Positions 1 through 5,289 of a DNA stretch of 6,002 nt are shown here, one piece after another. The notes under the pieces were generated by a model. The model did no database searches, was not told the origin of the DNA, and was given only the letters and a program-made list of their open reading frames with translations. Both the position numbers and the translations under genes were made by a program. The first letter of the stretch is position 1. Each line of letters starts with the position of its first letter. Source of the DNA: an uncultured Eubacteriales bacterium. Its GTDB lineage: Bacteria > Bacillota > Clostridia > Oscillospirales > Acutalibacteraceae. Location: NCBI GenBank assembly GCA_900319255.1, contig ONNU01000016.1, forward strand, positions 1 through 6,002, read 5' to 3'.

Positions 1-72
1 ATGTTTTTTCCTTTATCATCTCTGAAACCAGACAAAATTAATAATTTATCAATATCTTATTTTTTTATTTAC

Positions 73-81
73 TGTTATAAT
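73..81 (+). promoter_or_regulatory. Extended -10 promoter for the CBS-domain gene
   Basis: A perfect TATAAT at 76-81 is preceded by TG and one base (73-75), the extended -10 form that can work without a good -35. No convincing TTGACA lies 16-18 bases upstream. Transcription would start near 88, giving a leader of about 140 nt before the CBS gene at 229. The DNA before it (1-72) is AT-rich and shows no supported gene. The promoter is inferred from motif match only. Confidence 0.45.
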
Positions 82-87
82 AGTAGT

Positions 88-228
88 AGAGCAGCAGAAC
101 AAAATTATAAGTTCAAAGTTCAAAGCCAGATGCGTAGGGTACAAAGCCACCGCGCTAGCGGGCTTAATGTGTATATCGGATGATGAATGCAGTCTTTTCG
201 GGCTGCGGTGTTATAAAGGGATGATCCT
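88..228 (+). promoter_or_regulatory. Structured 5' leader of the CBS gene, class unknown
   Basis: The leader holds several pairing segments. AAGCC/GGCTT closes a hairpin around 145-165, with CCGC/GCGG inside it. GCAGC at 91-95 can pair with GCTGC at 202-206 and so close most of the leader. The same GCTGC can instead pair with GCAGTC at 189-194 in a local hairpin, about ten bases before the AAAGGG ribosome binding site (215-220). CAAAGCC occurs twice, once after a GGGTA. This loosely recalls the GCAAAGCC core of the c-di-GMP-I (GEMM) aptamer, but the second GEMM half is not visible. A cis-regulatory RNA is possible; no known class is claimed. Confidence 0.25.
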
Positions 229-651
229 ATGAATTTATTCTATCTTCTTAAACCAAAGGCTACTGTTGCCTATCTTCATACTAACCATACTGTCAGACAG
301 GGGCTTGAAACTATGCGGGCGCATGGTTATACTGCGATACCTGTTATTGATGCTGACGGCGGGTATGTGGGTACGGTCAGCGAGGGGGATTTCCTCTGGC
401 ATATCCTCCGCTTCGGCGCTCATGATATCCGCTATCAGGAGCAATACCGTATTATGGATATCGTCAATGAGGAAAGAAATCTTCCTGTGCGCACTAATGT
501 TTCTATGGATGAGCTGCTCCTGCGGGTTATGGATCAGAACTTCGTCCCTGTTATCGACGACCGCAGCAGCTTTATCGGTATTATTACAAGAAAAGATATT
601 ATCAGATATTTCTATGACAAACACACTTCTGAGGGAGCGCAGAAAGGCTGA
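229..651 (+). CDS. Stand-alone CBS-pair protein, DarB/CbpB-like
   Basis: A 140-residue protein made almost wholly of two CBS motifs (about 8-60 and 74-131), with no enzyme or transporter attached. CBS pairs usually form dimers that bind adenine nucleotides. GYTAIPV at 33-39 and GIITR at 117-121 resemble what I recall of Bacillus DarB (YkuL) and Listeria CbpB. Those proteins bind cyclic di-AMP and, when free of it, activate the (p)ppGpp synthetase Rel and pyruvate carboxylase. A similar cytoplasmic signalling role is an inference. The ATG at 229 follows AAAGGG at good spacing. The length is close to DarB. No transmembrane segment is seen. The gene appears to be transcribed alone, from the promoter at 73-81 to the GC-rich repeats after 651. 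It could also be a CBS regulator of another nucleotide-sensing type. Confidence 0.9.
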   Translation: MNLFYLLKPKATVAYLHTNHTVRQGLETMRAHGYTAIPVIDADGGYVGTVSEGDFLWHILRFGAHDIRYQEQYRIMDIVNEERNLPVRTNVSMDELLLRVMDQNFVPVIDDRSSFIGIITRKDIIRYFYDKHTSEGAQKG

Positions 652-656
652 CCTCA

Positions 657-744
657 CCCCGCACCCTCCGACTATAACTTGCGGGAGCAAAAAGCAAAGC
701 CTTGTTATACCTGCCCCGCAACCACGACACCGGCGGCACGCCGG
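657..744. repeat. GC-rich cluster of inverted repeats after the CBS gene
   Basis: CCCCGCA occurs at 657-663 and again at 714-720. Between them, TTGCGGG (679-685) can pair with either copy: CCCGCA 658-663 or CCCGCAA 715-721. A separate hairpin has CCGGCG (730-735) and CGCCGG (739-744) around a three-base loop. The patch is much richer in GC than the flanking DNA and has no T tract, so it is not a standard intrinsic terminator. It may stabilise the CBS mRNA end, or be a copy of a dispersed palindromic repeat. Which of these it is cannot be told from one copy. Confidence 0.5.
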
Positions 745-808
745 CGCAGAAATTATATTTTAATGATAACATATTACAAAAAGGTAGTAATTGTGACATA
801 GTTTTTGT

Positions 809-837
809 TTTACTTGAGGTCGTTTTTGTTTTATAAT
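809..837 (+). promoter_or_regulatory. Sigma-A promoter for tatD
   Basis: TTTACT (809-814), a 17-base spacer and TATAAT (832-837) form a plausible promoter 34 bases before the tatD start. A 12-base sequence, GTTTTTGTTTTA, occurs exactly at 801-812 and 822-833, overlapping the -35 and -10. The two copies are 21 bases apart, two helical turns, so they could be a regulator site. The assignment rests on motif matching. Confidence 0.5.
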
Positions 838-870
838 TTATATTGTAAAATTTCGGCAGCGGAGGCAGTT

Positions 871-1632
871 ATGGGACTTATTTTTGATACTCATGCTCAT
901 TATAACGATACTGCGTTTGATGAGGATCGTGAGGAGCTTCTTGGCAGGATATTTGAAAATGATGTCTTTGCGGCTGTGAATCAGGGGACGGATATCCCCT
1001 CTTCACTCTGGAGCATTGAGTATGCGGGGAAATATCCGCAGATGTATGCGGCTGTCGGGCTTCATCCTGAATGTCTGGGGGAAAACAGCCTTGATGAGCT
1101 GTCACGCATTGAAGAGCTTGCGGCTTCTCCCAAGGTCGTGGCTATCGGCGAGATCGGGCTTGACTATTATTACGATATACCCAGAGAGCTTCAGAAGGAG
1201 ATCTTTATCCGTCAGCTGGAGCTTGCAAAAAAGCTTTCTCTGCCTGTAAATATCCATGACCGTGAGGCTCACGGGGATATGCTGGATATCCTCCGCAGAT
1301 ACAAGCCGGCAGGGATCCTGCACTGCTTTTCAGGCAGCGTTGAAATGGCAAAAGAGGTCGTATCCTTCGGTATGTCCATAGGTCTCGGCGGAGTGCTTAC
1401 CTTCAAAAATGCGCGAAAGACCGTGGAAACCGCAAGGGAAATACCGCTTGAATATCTTGTGCTTGAAACGGACTGCCCTTATCTTGCGCCTGTGCCCAAC
1501 AGGGGTAAGAGAAACGATTCTTCCAATATATTTTATATCGCTCAGAAGCTTGCTGAGATCAAGGGCATCTCCGCAGAACAGGTGCTTGAAGCGACAAAAA
1601 ACAATGCTCAAAGAATATATAATATAACCTGA
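871..1632 (+). CDS. tatD: TatD-family metal-dependent deoxyribonuclease/hydrolase
   Basis: A 253-residue cytoplasmic TIM-barrel hydrolase of the amidohydrolase superfamily; members are Mg/Mn-dependent DNases or phosphoesterases. All expected metal ligands are present: the HxH pair H8/H10 in FDTHAH, E94 in GEIGLDYYYD, H129 in NIHDRE, H151 in LHCFSG and D201 in ETDCPYLAP. The family ending PxxRGKRN follows D201. Length is normal for the family (about 250-260). The reading frame is open further upstream to 805, but the ATG at 871 is chosen because GGAGG lies at 861-865, five bases before it, and homologues start at MxxFDTHAH. It has its own promoter and ends at tandem terminators, so it is probably monocistronic. 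In Bacillus the orthologue (YabD) sits beside yabE; here a related G5-3D gene lies about 2.4 kb downstream. Confidence 0.96.
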   Translation: MGLIFDTHAHYNDTAFDEDREELLGRIFENDVFAAVNQGTDIPSSLWSIEYAGKYPQMYAAVGLHPECLGENSLDELSRIEELAASPKVVAIGEIGLDYYYDIPRELQKEIFIRQLELAKKLSLPVNIHDREAHGDMLDILRRYKPAGILHCFSGSVEMAKEVVSFGMSIGLGGVLTFKNARKTVETAREIPLEYLVLETDCPYLAPVPNRGKRNDSSNIFYIAQKLAEIKGISAEQVLEATKNNAQRIYNIT

Positions 1633-1644
1633 GATGCCCATACC

Positions 1645-1671
1645 GAAAACAGTCTGAGGCTGTTTTCTTTT
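1645..1671 (+). terminator. First intrinsic terminator after tatD
   Basis: GAAAACAG (1645-1652) and CTGTTTTC (1660-1667) form an eight-base perfect stem around a seven-base loop. A T-rich tail runs through 1671. It begins 13 bases after the tatD stop codon. Confidence 0.8.
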
Positions 1672-1698
1672 GCCGGTTTGCTCAGCCGGCTTTTCTTT
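1672..1698 (+). terminator. Second, adjacent intrinsic terminator
   Basis: GCCGGT (1672-1677) pairs with GCCGGC (1685-1690), with one G-U pair and a seven-base loop, followed by TTTTCTTT. It starts directly after the tail of the first terminator. Together the pair should strongly limit read-through into the SDR gene at 1731. Confidence 0.7.
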
Positions 1699-1730
1699 CT
1701 CAGACAGAACACTGACGGAGGTAAAACGAT

Positions 1731-2480
1731 ATGATAGCTTTGGTCACCGGTGCCAGCTCGGGTATCGGAAGAGATATTGCGCGCGCTCTTGTTTGCAGAG
1801 GCTGGGATGTTATTCTTGTTGCCAGACGCGCTGACAGGCTTATGGAGCTGAAAAAGGAGCTGGGCAATCACGCCAGCTGTGTCAGATGCGATGTTTCCCA
1901 CTATGATGAATGTATCAAGCTCCACGAGGTACTGCAGGGCAAGGATATCGAAATGCTGGTAAACTGCGCCGGCTTCGGAGTATGCGGATTCTTTACGGAA
2001 ACCTCCCTTGAAAGAGAAATGGAAATGATCGACACCAATATCAGGGCTGTACATGTCCTGACAAAGCTGTTTTTGCAGGATTTCATGCTCAGAAACAAGG
2101 GATATATACTTAATATTGCGTCCATTGCAGGCTTTTTCTCGGGTCCGCTCATGGCTACCTATTATGCGACAAAAAATTATGTTGTCAGCCTTACGGGAGC
2201 TATTTACGAGGAGTTGAAAAGACGCGGCAGCAAGGTAAAAATAAGCGCCTTCTGTCCCGGTCCTGTGGATACCGAATTCAACAAGGTGGCGCACGTCAGG
2301 TTTTCCTCTGCCCCCATCGACAGCAAAACCGCAGCTACTCTCGCTATTGACGGAGTTATGGCAGGAAAGCTCTATGTTATCCCCACAGCGAAAATGAAAG
2401 CTCTCAAATTTGTAAAAAGGCTGCTTCCCGACAAAACGCTTACCCACTTCTGCTACAAATTCCAGAAGAAAAAGCGCTGA
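1731..2480 (+). CDS. Classical short-chain dehydrogenase/reductase (SDR)
   Basis: A 249-residue NAD(P)-dependent oxidoreductase with a Rossmann fold. The cofactor motif TGASSGIG is at 6-13, NCAG at 78-81 and the catalytic tetrad at N103, S131, Y144 and K148 (YYATK). The PG segment followed by DTEF near 185-190 is the usual loop after the active site. Two arginines follow the second beta strand (VARRADR), which usually favours NADP. The protein resembles the COG0300 (DltE/YqjQ-like) group and has a basic tail (KFQKKKR). The substrate cannot be read from sequence; a keto or aldehyde group on a lipid or acyl chain is possible. The ATG at 1731 follows GGAGG (1717-1721). No clear promoter is seen between the terminators and this start. 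The ThyX-like gene begins 52 bases after its stop, so the two may be co-transcribed. Confidence 0.95.
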   Translation: MIALVTGASSGIGRDIARALVCRGWDVILVARRADRLMELKKELGNHASCVRCDVSHYDECIKLHEVLQGKDIEMLVNCAGFGVCGFFTETSLEREMEMIDTNIRAVHVLTKLFLQDFMLRNKGYILNIASIAGFFSGPLMATYYATKNYVVSLTGAIYEELKRRGSKVKISAFCPGPVDTEFNKVAHVRFSSAPIDSKTAATLAIDGVMAGKLYVIPTAKMKALKFVKRLLPDKTLTHFCYKFQKKKR

Positions 2481-2532
2481 AGACAGAAATCCCATACATT
2501 AATATATATACTATATAAGGAAAGGTGAGTTC

Positions 2533-3159
2533 ATGCTAAAAGCTGAAAGAATAGAAGTAATGAATTTTCATAATGCCATCAGGGGCGCCAGGAATCCCCT
2601 GAACAGCTGGGCGAGGTCTGACAGCAGCTATGATGAAAGCGGGAATTTTATTTTCGGCGAGAATGATCTTTCCCTTGCGGTAAGGCTGAGAAAGGCTGGC
2701 AGCGATCACAGGAAATTCCTGCGTCAGATCTTTGTCACCGTTGATATAACCGCTCCCATGTACTGGTGGAAGGAATACGACACCTACAAGGTAGGCACAG
2801 TCGCTAATTCCACAAGCACCATGCACAAGATCACCTCCGCCCCCTTTGATATCAGTCAGTTCAGCTGTGACAGAATGGACGAGCCGACCTTAAAGCAGAT
2901 GCAGCTGGTTATAGATTATTTAGAGCAGCTTAGGCTGAAATATCTTGAAACGAAGGACAAACAGATATGGTATGATATCATACAGTTTCTCCCCTCAAGC
3001 TACAACCAGATGCGCACCTGCACAATGAATTATGAAAATCTCATTTCCATGTACAATTCAAGATGCAATCACAAGCTTGACGAATGGCATGTATTCTGCG
3101 ATGAATTTATTGCTTCCCTGCCCTATGCCCGGGAGCTTATCATCTGCAGAGATGAATAA
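2533..3159 (+). CDS. ThyX-fold protein with degenerate active site, function unknown
   Basis: A 208-residue soluble protein of a type I recall from Clostridia and their phages, usually annotated as hypothetical. It lines up in register with flavin-dependent thymidylate synthase (ThyX). H59 falls on the His of the GHxxPFEH segment, and A74-P75 on the AP before the signature. L153-P154, N166, L170 and R177 fall on the LP, N, L and R of the C-terminal nucleotide-binding region. At the place of the RHRx7S signature it has T84-Y85-K86 with T94, and the flavin-binding His of PFEH is Q65, so canonical thymidylate synthesis is unlikely. The fold assignment is inferred from an alignment made from memory. 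Other landmarks are YWWKEYDTYKVGTVANS (77-93) and NHKLDEWH (179-186). The ATG at 2533 follows AAGGAAAGGTGA; a later ATG at codon 10 lacks such a site. A terminator follows at 3184. Confidence 0.9.
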   Translation: MLKAERIEVMNFHNAIRGARNPLNSWARSDSSYDESGNFIFGENDLSLAVRLRKAGSDHRKFLRQIFVTVDITAPMYWWKEYDTYKVGTVANSTSTMHKITSAPFDISQFSCDRMDEPTLKQMQLVIDYLEQLRLKYLETKDKQIWYDIIQFLPSSYNQMRTCTMNYENLISMYNSRCNHKLDEWHVFCDEFIASLPYARELIICRDE

Positions 3160-3183
3160 TGCGGAAAAAATTATGTTAATATC

Positions 3184-3235
3184 AAAACACCACTGCGCCT
3201 GGTTTAACGGGCTTGCGGTGGTGTTTTCTCTTTTT
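3184..3235 (+). terminator. Strong intrinsic terminator after the ThyX-like gene
   Basis: A 13-base stem pairs 3184-3196 with 3215-3227, with one G-U pair. The 18-base loop can form a further GCC/GGC stem. The tail is TTTTCTCTTTTT. The stem's A-tract end gives a shorter TTTT on the other strand, so it may also work leftward. Confidence 0.9.
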
Positions 3236-3400
3236 ATTTTATGTACACAGATCCTGTGTTCCGCTTTCTTGCTCTGAATCTTGTTTTATTGGTGGTAGCT
3301 GCTTTAGTGAGACAAAAGGTGGAAACCCCTTTCCTTATCCCCCTTGGCAAGCCGGACTTTAATGACTAAGAGTTGTTATTAATATGTGTTTTCTCTTTTT
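3221..3400 (+). repeat. 15-base exact direct repeat, two copies
   Basis: GTGTTTTCTCTTTTT occurs at 3221-3235 and 3386-3400. The first copy is the tail of the terminator. The second has no strong hairpin before it, only a weak AAGAG/CTCTT pairing. Low complexity makes chance possible, but two further shared motifs follow both copies in the same order. Confidence 0.5.
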
Positions 3401-3729
3401 GGCATAGACGAGTAAGCTGCAATTTAATGTACACCAGACTGCTTTACTGACAATAATACTGCCTGTATTTTTTTATTTCAAAATTGTTACAGACGTTATT
3501 AATATATTTTTATGGCATTTTAGGGTCAAAATAGTTGCTTTTGTGCCCTGTTCCTGCAAAAAACGTCGATTTTTCCTGTATTATGTGTTCTTTTCTGCTC
3601 TTTTGCGCCTCTTCACTATTTTTGCCCTTTGTTATTCTTTATGTAACTATTTTAACATTTGTATCATATCCGGCTCCCCTGATCTCCCGCGCATTGCAGG
3701 GCAAAAACGCTGAAAATCTGCATGAATAC
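3236..3729. other. Intergenic region without a supported gene
   Basis: About 500 bases with no credible coding sequence on either strand. It holds a small hairpin, ACACAG/CTGTGT at 3245-3259, and a GC-richer stretch at 3310-3360 containing AAAGG/CCTTT with a purine-rich loop. Repeated motifs occur in the same order in two halves: a 15-base T-rich repeat, ATGTACAC (3241, 3427) and CTGCTTTA(G/C)TGA (3299, 3439). A leftward promoter candidate lies at 3501-3529. The stretch 3535-3741 is T-rich and open in one frame, but has only a TTG start. Confidence 0.6.
3501..3529 (-). promoter_or_regulatory. Candidate leftward sigma-A promoter
   Basis: On the - strand, TTGACC (3524-3529), a 17-base spacer and TATATT (3501-3506) match the sigma-A consensus well. 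Transcription would start near 3494 and run left towards the terminator stem at 3184-3227, giving an RNA of about 300 nt. No credible coding sequence lies in that path, so the product would be a non-coding RNA. The DNA is AT-rich, which raises the chance of a false match. Confidence 0.35.
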
Positions 3730-3759
3730 TTGATTTTTTGAACAATTTGTTAATATTAT
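3730..3759 (+). promoter_or_regulatory. Weak upstream promoter candidate
   Basis: TTGATT (3730-3735), an 18-base spacer and TATTAT (3754-3759) could start a transcript near 3766. It would then read through small hairpins at 3784-3797, 3798-3812 and 3817-3830, the last followed by TTTTT. It may be a second promoter for the 3D gene, or give a short RNA. The evidence is weak in such AT-rich DNA. Confidence 0.25.
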
Positions 3760-3764
3760 GAATT

Positions 3765-3788
3765 TTTACAGGTTACAACCAAGTTACA
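3765..3788 (-). promoter_or_regulatory. Candidate WalR (YycF) box
   Basis: Read on the - strand, TGTAAC-N5-TGTAAC occupies 3772-3788. It matches the published WalR consensus TGT(A/T)A(A/T/C)-N5-TGT(A/T)A(A/T/C) at every position. A third half-site, TGTAAA, lies at 3765-3770. WalRK controls wall hydrolases in Firmicutes, including the Bacillus 3D-domain protein YocH, and the gene downstream here encodes a 3D protein. The site is about 150 bases above the main promoter and opposite in orientation, so its effect is uncertain. Confidence 0.45.
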
Positions 3789-3820
3789 TTATTGTAATAG
3801 TAAATTCTACTATTTGCACA

Positions 3821-3920
3821 GAAATTTGTGTTTTTATTTCTGAATGGGAAATATAATTTGATAAAAAAAGTTGGAAAATACCGAAATTTGAATTGTGCTT
3901 CGTTATTTTGTACAAATTTC
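3821..3920. repeat. GAAATTTG repeats upstream of the 3D-gene promoter
   Basis: GAAATTTG occurs at 3821-3828 and 3883-3890, and as its complement CAAATTTC at 3913-3920. The last two form a perfect eight-base inverted repeat with a 22-base gap, ending 15 bases before the -35. They may be a regulator site, though AT-rich words recur easily here. Confidence 0.4.
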
Positions 3921-3935
3921 AACATGAATATTTGG

Positions 3936-3964
3936 TTGACGTTTTGCGTTCGGTAGATTATAAT
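3936..3964 (+). promoter_or_regulatory. Main sigma-A promoter of the 3D-domain gene
   Basis: TTGACG (3936-3941), a 17-base spacer and a perfect TATAAT (3959-3964) give 11 of 12 consensus bases. Transcription should start near 3971, leaving a leader of about 70 nt. Confidence 0.85.
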
Positions 3965-3983
3965 AACATCATGCAAAATATAT

Positions 3984-4031
3984 CAATGCACAAAAAAGCG
4001 TGCAAATAGTGCATTGCAAAAATTCAAGGAG
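3984..4031 (+). promoter_or_regulatory. Leader hairpins and ribosome binding site of the 3D gene
   Basis: CAATGCAC (3984-3991) pairs perfectly with GTGCATTG (4009-4016). The same TGCAC can instead pair with GTGCA at 4000-4004. The stem ends ten bases before AAGGAG (4026-4031), so the two folds could affect ribosome access. AAGGAG lies eight bases before the ATG at 4040 but only two before an in-frame TTG at 4034, which decides for the ATG. Confidence 0.45.
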
Positions 4032-4039
4032 ATTTGTAT

Positions 4040-5218
4040 ATGAGCAGTGATAAGCGTAAGAAGTCTTTAAGACTGAAGAAAGCCGTATCCATTGTAGTAA
4101 TGGGAACAATTTGCTTGACAGCTGCAGCTTCCGTAGCAGCATTGGCTCAGACCTTTGAGGTCAAAGACGCAGTTATAGTCGGAAACGTATCAGATAATGA
4201 TCCTGGAAATAACAAAAAGGAGACTATCGTTCCTATAAAGAGCGTTGCTCTTGAAAAGAAGAACGGCGACAATGTCCTCACGGCTTTTGAAACAAATACA
4301 ACACAAGAGCCCAAGGTCGAAATGGAGCTTAAAAAGAACGAAACTCCTGCTCTTGCTGATAAATCAGATGAAGAGCCCGCAGATGTCAGCAATGATATCG
4401 TATGGTGCTCAGTAAAGATAAACCTCAGAGGCAAGGATCTTTACAAGAAGGTTCCTCTCGGTACAGTAAGCGATGTACTTGCTTATCTGAACATCGAGCT
4501 TACAGACAAGGACAGCCTCAATGTTGATCTTGACAAGGAGATCAAGAACAACGAAAATATCGTTATTACAAGAACTGTTGTCGGTACATCCGTGATCGAA
4601 AAGGAGATCGGCTTCAAGACCGTCAACAAGGACAGCGAAACACTTTTCGAGGGTGATACAAAGGTTGAGACCGAAGGCGAAAAGGGCGTTCAGAAGATCA
4701 CAATTGAAAAGACATATATCAACGGCAAGCTTGCTTCTCAGAAGGAGATAGACAAGGAGATCGTAAAGGAGCCTGTTGACAAGGTAGTACTCAAGGGTAC
4801 AGCCGAAAAGGTAGATCATTTTGCAACAGCTCAGAACGGCGCTGAGGTCAAGGCTAACGAGGACGGCAAGACCTTTACTGATGCAAACGGTGTTGAGCGT
4901 GAATATGTTGACGTTCTCACAGGTTCAGGCACAGCTTACTATGCAGAGCCTGGCGCAGGCACAGCTACAGGTCGTCTTGCACAGTACGGTGTTGTTGCAG
5001 TAAACCCCAACATAATCCCCTATGGTTCAAAGCTTTACATCGTATCCAATGACGGCGAGGTCATTTACGGTGACGCAGTTGCAGGCGATACAGGCGGCGG
5101 ACTTATGGATAATCTGATCCTTGTTGATCTGTTCTATCCCACATATGATGAATGCTGCGTATTCGGCAGAAGAGATGTTACCATCTACATTCTTGAGTAC
5201 GGCAACGAATTCAGGTAA
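4040..5218 (+). CDS. Secreted DUF348-G5-3D cell-wall protein, YabE/Sps-like
   Basis: A 392-residue exported protein. The basic N-terminus (KRKKSLRLKK) and hydrophobic core at 15-36, ending ALA-Q, fit a signal peptide cut after A36; C25 is not in a lipobox. Residues 40-118 are a charged, disordered-looking linker. A DUF348-type module (about 123-178) has the VPLGTVSDVLAYL pattern, and a G5 domain spans about 180-255. The 3D domain (295-386) begins GSGTAYY; it has NPNIIPYGSKLYI, the aspartates D350 (AGDTGG) and D363 (LVDLFY), and the ending FGRRDVTIYIL. D345 may be the third. 3D domains resemble the barrel of MltA lytic transglycosylase and occur in resuscitation-related wall enzymes such as Bacillus YabE and YocH. 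Peptidoglycan cleavage is therefore likely but inferred. Adjacent cysteines C372-C373 might form a disulphide. It is monocistronic by promoter and terminator. Confidence 0.95.
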   Translation: MSSDKRKKSLRLKKAVSIVVMGTICLTAAASVAALAQTFEVKDAVIVGNVSDNDPGNNKKETIVPIKSVALEKKNGDNVLTAFETNTTQEPKVEMELKKNETPALADKSDEEPADVSNDIVWCSVKINLRGKDLYKKVPLGTVSDVLAYLNIELTDKDSLNVDLDKEIKNNENIVITRTVVGTSVIEKEIGFKTVNKDSETLFEGDTKVETEGEKGVQKITIEKTYINGKLASQKEIDKEIVKEPVDKVVLKGTAEKVDHFATAQNGAEVKANEDGKTFTDANGVEREYVDVLTGSGTAYYAEPGAGTATGRLAQYGVVAVNPNIIPYGSKLYIVSNDGEVIYGDAVAGDTGGGLMDNLILVDLFYPTYDECCVFGRRDVTIYILEYGNEFR

Positions 5219-5225
5219 AAACGAT

Positions 5226-5255
5226 AAGCGGTACACTTTTGTGTGCCGCTTTTTT
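5226..5255 (+). terminator. Intrinsic terminator of the 3D-domain gene
   Basis: AAGCGGTACAC (5226-5236) pairs with GTGTGCCGCTT (5241-5251), with one G-U pair and a TTTT loop. The T tract runs to 5255. It begins seven bases after the stop codon. Confidence 0.95.
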
Positions 5256-5289
5256 GGCATACATACTGACATGATACGGAGAAAAAGAC

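Noticed and set aside
136..165. Resemblance to T-box (AGGGT...ACCGCG) and to the TPP riboswitch end (GCGTAGGG)
   Set aside because: The rest of each consensus is missing: no T-box Stem I and no CTGAGA of the TPP aptamer, and the leader is too short for a T-box.
1..183. 60-codon open frame at the window start
   Set aside because: It crosses the promoter and leader of the CBS gene, has no ribosome site and low-complexity AT-driven composition.
266..763. Open frame of 165 codons overlapping the CBS gene
   Set aside because: It is out of frame with an intact CBS-pair protein, lacks a ribosome site and runs into the GC-rich repeat patch.
805..870. Longer N-terminus for tatD
   Set aside because: It would start upstream of the -10 and lacks a ribosome site; GGAGG and the family's conserved start support 871.
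1608..2495. Long open frame of 295 codons on the - strand
   Set aside because: It is antisense to the SDR gene, whose cofactor and catalytic motifs are all intact, and its translation matches no family I recognise.
3535..3741. 68-codon open frame with a hydrophobic stretch
   Set aside because: TTG start, no good ribosome site, T-rich DNA that gives Phe/Leu runs by composition alone.
4034..4039. TTG start two codons before the chosen start of the 3D gene
   Set aside because: Only two bases separate it from AAGGAG; the ATG at 4040 has the proper spacing of eight.
4112..4117. Possible lipoprotein cysteine C25 in the 3D protein signal
   Set aside because: The residues before it (GTI) do not form a lipobox; an AxA signal peptidase I site follows at 34-36.
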